From assembly GCA_946480125.1 (NCBI GenBank), contig CAMLIY010000180.1:1-6418 (forward strand): DNA of 6,418 bases. The letters run 5' to 3'. Under the pieces are notes generated by a model, which worked only from the letters and a program-made list of their open reading frames with translations, was not told the origin of the DNA and ran no database searches. This DNA is from an uncultured Asticcacaulis sp. Lineage in GTDB: Bacteria > Pseudomonadota > Alphaproteobacteria > Caulobacterales > Caulobacteraceae. Position 1 is the stretch's first letter; every line of letters begins with the position of its first letter. Of the stretch, positions 5,511 through 6,418 are shown in pieces. The translations under genes and the position numbers were made by a program.

Positions 5511-6191
5511 TTACCGAACGTGCAGACCGAGTTCGGACAATAACTCCGCCGCCTGGGCACGGGAAATAGTCGCACCCTTGAAGCGGCGGGCATCCTCCAG
5601 CCGGACTCCGCCAATATCGGTGCCGCGCAGGTCCGCGCCTTCGAAGCGCGCATCGGTCAGGACGGCATCGCGCAGGGAACAATCCTCGAAGGTCACGCCG
5701 CGGAAATCGCAGCGCTGAAGCTCGGCATTGGTCAGGTCGATGGATTTCAGGGTCTGCTTGTTGAAGGCGAAATTGCGCAGCTTGGCGTCATTCAGGCGCG
5801 TTTCCTCGAACAGGACATCGAGCGCCTTGGCGTCATTGAAATTGGCGCCGGTCAGCTTGCAGCGGCGAAACTGCGCCTGCGAAACCGTGGCGCCGCGAAA
5901 GCGGCTGTTGTTGAAATCACAGGCGGTGAAGCGGGATTCTGCCAAGTCGGCGCTGGTGAAATCGGCGTGCGCCCCCTTGCAGGAGATAAATTGCGCGCCA
6001 TCCAGCTTGGCGCTGATAAACTTCGTCTTGCGGAACAAGCACTGATCGAACACCCAGCCATTGAGGATCATATCGGACAGATCGACCTCATCCAGTTCAC
6101 ACCCCACCAGGGTAACAGGCTCACCCTTATTGGCCAGCAGAAGCACGGCATTGCGGTCTAGGATTTGATCGGTGATGGTGGTTTGGGTCAT
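5511..6191 (-). CDS. Pentapeptide-repeat protein (right-handed quadrilateral beta-helix)
   Basis: A 226-residue soluble protein made almost entirely of pentapeptide repeats. The central hydrophobic position falls on every fifth residue from L33 to L198 without a break: 34 units, about 8.5 coils. It is Leu, Phe, Ile or Val at all but two places (G73, A123). Residues 1-30 (MTQTTITDQI...) form a short non-repeat leader, and residues 204-226 (FKGATISRAQAAELLSELGL...) an amphipathic C-terminal helix that probably caps the helix and may mediate dimerisation. Cysteines at 31, 51, 71, 91 and 111 stack on one face. Relatives include gyrase-protecting DNA mimics (Qnr, MfpA), but most have unknown roles, and no gyrase activity can be claimed here. 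There is no signal peptide. The start codon overlaps the stop of the upstream membrane-protein gene (ATGA on this strand). I see no good Shine-Dalgarno, so its translation is probably coupled. Its stop abuts the cysH stop. Confidence 0.88.
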   Translation of the reverse strand: MTQTTITDQILDRNAVLLLANKGEPVTLVGCELDEVDLSDMILNGWVFDQCLFRKTKFISAKLDGAQFISCKGAHADFTSADLAESRFTACDFNNSRFRGATVSQAQFRRCKLTGANFNDAKALDVLFEETRLNDAKLRNFAFNKQTLKSIDLTNAELQRCDFRGVTFEDCSLRDAVLTDARFEGADLRGTDIGGVRLEDARRFKGATISRAQAAELLSELGLHVR

Positions 6192-6418
6192 GGCTTAATT
6201 ACGATCATAGACAAATAGAAAATTATCAGTGCGCAGGACATTACATATCCAAGCCAGCCAGTCTTTGTGAATTTACGCCGAACGGCCGATATGGTGGCCA
6301 ATACAAAGAAAGCGAACGTTACATATCTCGACCATTTGAAAAAATTATTCACCATTGGATCTGAGTACTTGCCGCCACACATCATCTCACCGTCATCATC
6401 AAGATGACATAGCAAATG
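6188..6418 (-). CDS. Small two-helix membrane protein, probably partial at window edge
   Basis: The frame is open from the window edge to TGA at 6190-6188. At least 75 residues are visible if read from the TTG at 6415. No start is clearly marked, so the gene may begin outside the window; an internal ATG at 6355 would give 55 residues. Two hydrophobic stretches, YVTFAFFVLATISAV (31-45) and a segment at 54-73 (GYVMSCALIIFYLSMIVI within it), flank a basic loop RRKFTKTG. This predicts a hairpin in the inner membrane with the loop in the cytoplasm. The N-terminal part has CHLDDDGEMMCGG, with two cysteines and acidic residues. I recognise no family. The ATGA overlap with the pentapeptide gene is the best argument that the frame is real. 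GC here is about 41% by hand count against roughly 60% elsewhere, suggesting recent acquisition or relaxed selection. Confidence 0.55.
   Translation of the reverse strand, partial: HLLCHLDDDGEMMCGGKYSDPMVNNFFKWSRYVTFAFFVLATISAVRRKFTKTGWLGYVMSCALIIFYLSMIVIKP

Noticed and set aside
5728..6045. + strand frame of 105 residues opposite the pentapeptide gene
   Set aside because: The - strand frame has perfect five-residue periodicity; this is its complement.

Overview
The window looks like part of an alphaproteobacterial chromosome. GC is about 60% over most of its length, by eye. The gene order siroheme synthase, DUF2849, sulfite reductase, DUF934, adenylyl-sulfate reductase is typical of that class. 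The short N-terminal half of the CysG protein and the moderate GC fit Caulobacterales, perhaps an Asticcacaulis-like genome, but this is inference and not a phylogenetic placement.

Layout: (1) 1-802, two tandem GFA/CENP-V-fold zinc proteins on the + strand. The first is cut by the window edge and the second is complete, and they are close paralogues. The 126-base gap between them holds a possible promoter and an imperfect palindrome just upstream of the second gene. (2) 884-5510, a tightly packed + strand operon for assimilatory sulfate/sulfite reduction: cysG (siroheme synthesis), a DUF2849 gene, cysI (siroheme/[4Fe-4S] sulfite reductase), a DUF934 gene and cysH (APS-reductase type). The first three junctions are coupled (ATGA overlap, 1-base gap, 14-base overlap) and the last is a 12-base gap. 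(3) 6418-5511, a second unit on the - strand: a small AT-rich two-helix membrane protein, probably continuing past the window edge, overlapping by ATGA a 226-residue pentapeptide-repeat protein. The pentapeptide gene converges on cysH with no base between the two stop codons.

How the genes work together: CysH reduces adenylyl sulfate to sulfite. CysI reduces sulfite to sulfide with siroheme made by CysG. The DUF2849 and DUF934 proteins are long-standing unknowns found with this reductase. No flavoprotein partner (CysJ) and no cysDN/cysC is present here, so the electron donor of CysI and the sulfate-activating enzymes must lie elsewhere.

The window is mostly ordinary metabolism. The points most worth a second look are the unbroken 34-unit pentapeptide run with a cysteine column repeating every 20 residues and its coupling to a small membrane protein, the palindrome before the second GFA gene, and the two uncharacterised proteins inside the sulfite-reductase operon. 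I see no RNA gene, CRISPR array, insertion sequence or clear rho-independent terminator, and no gene-free stretch over 300 bases.
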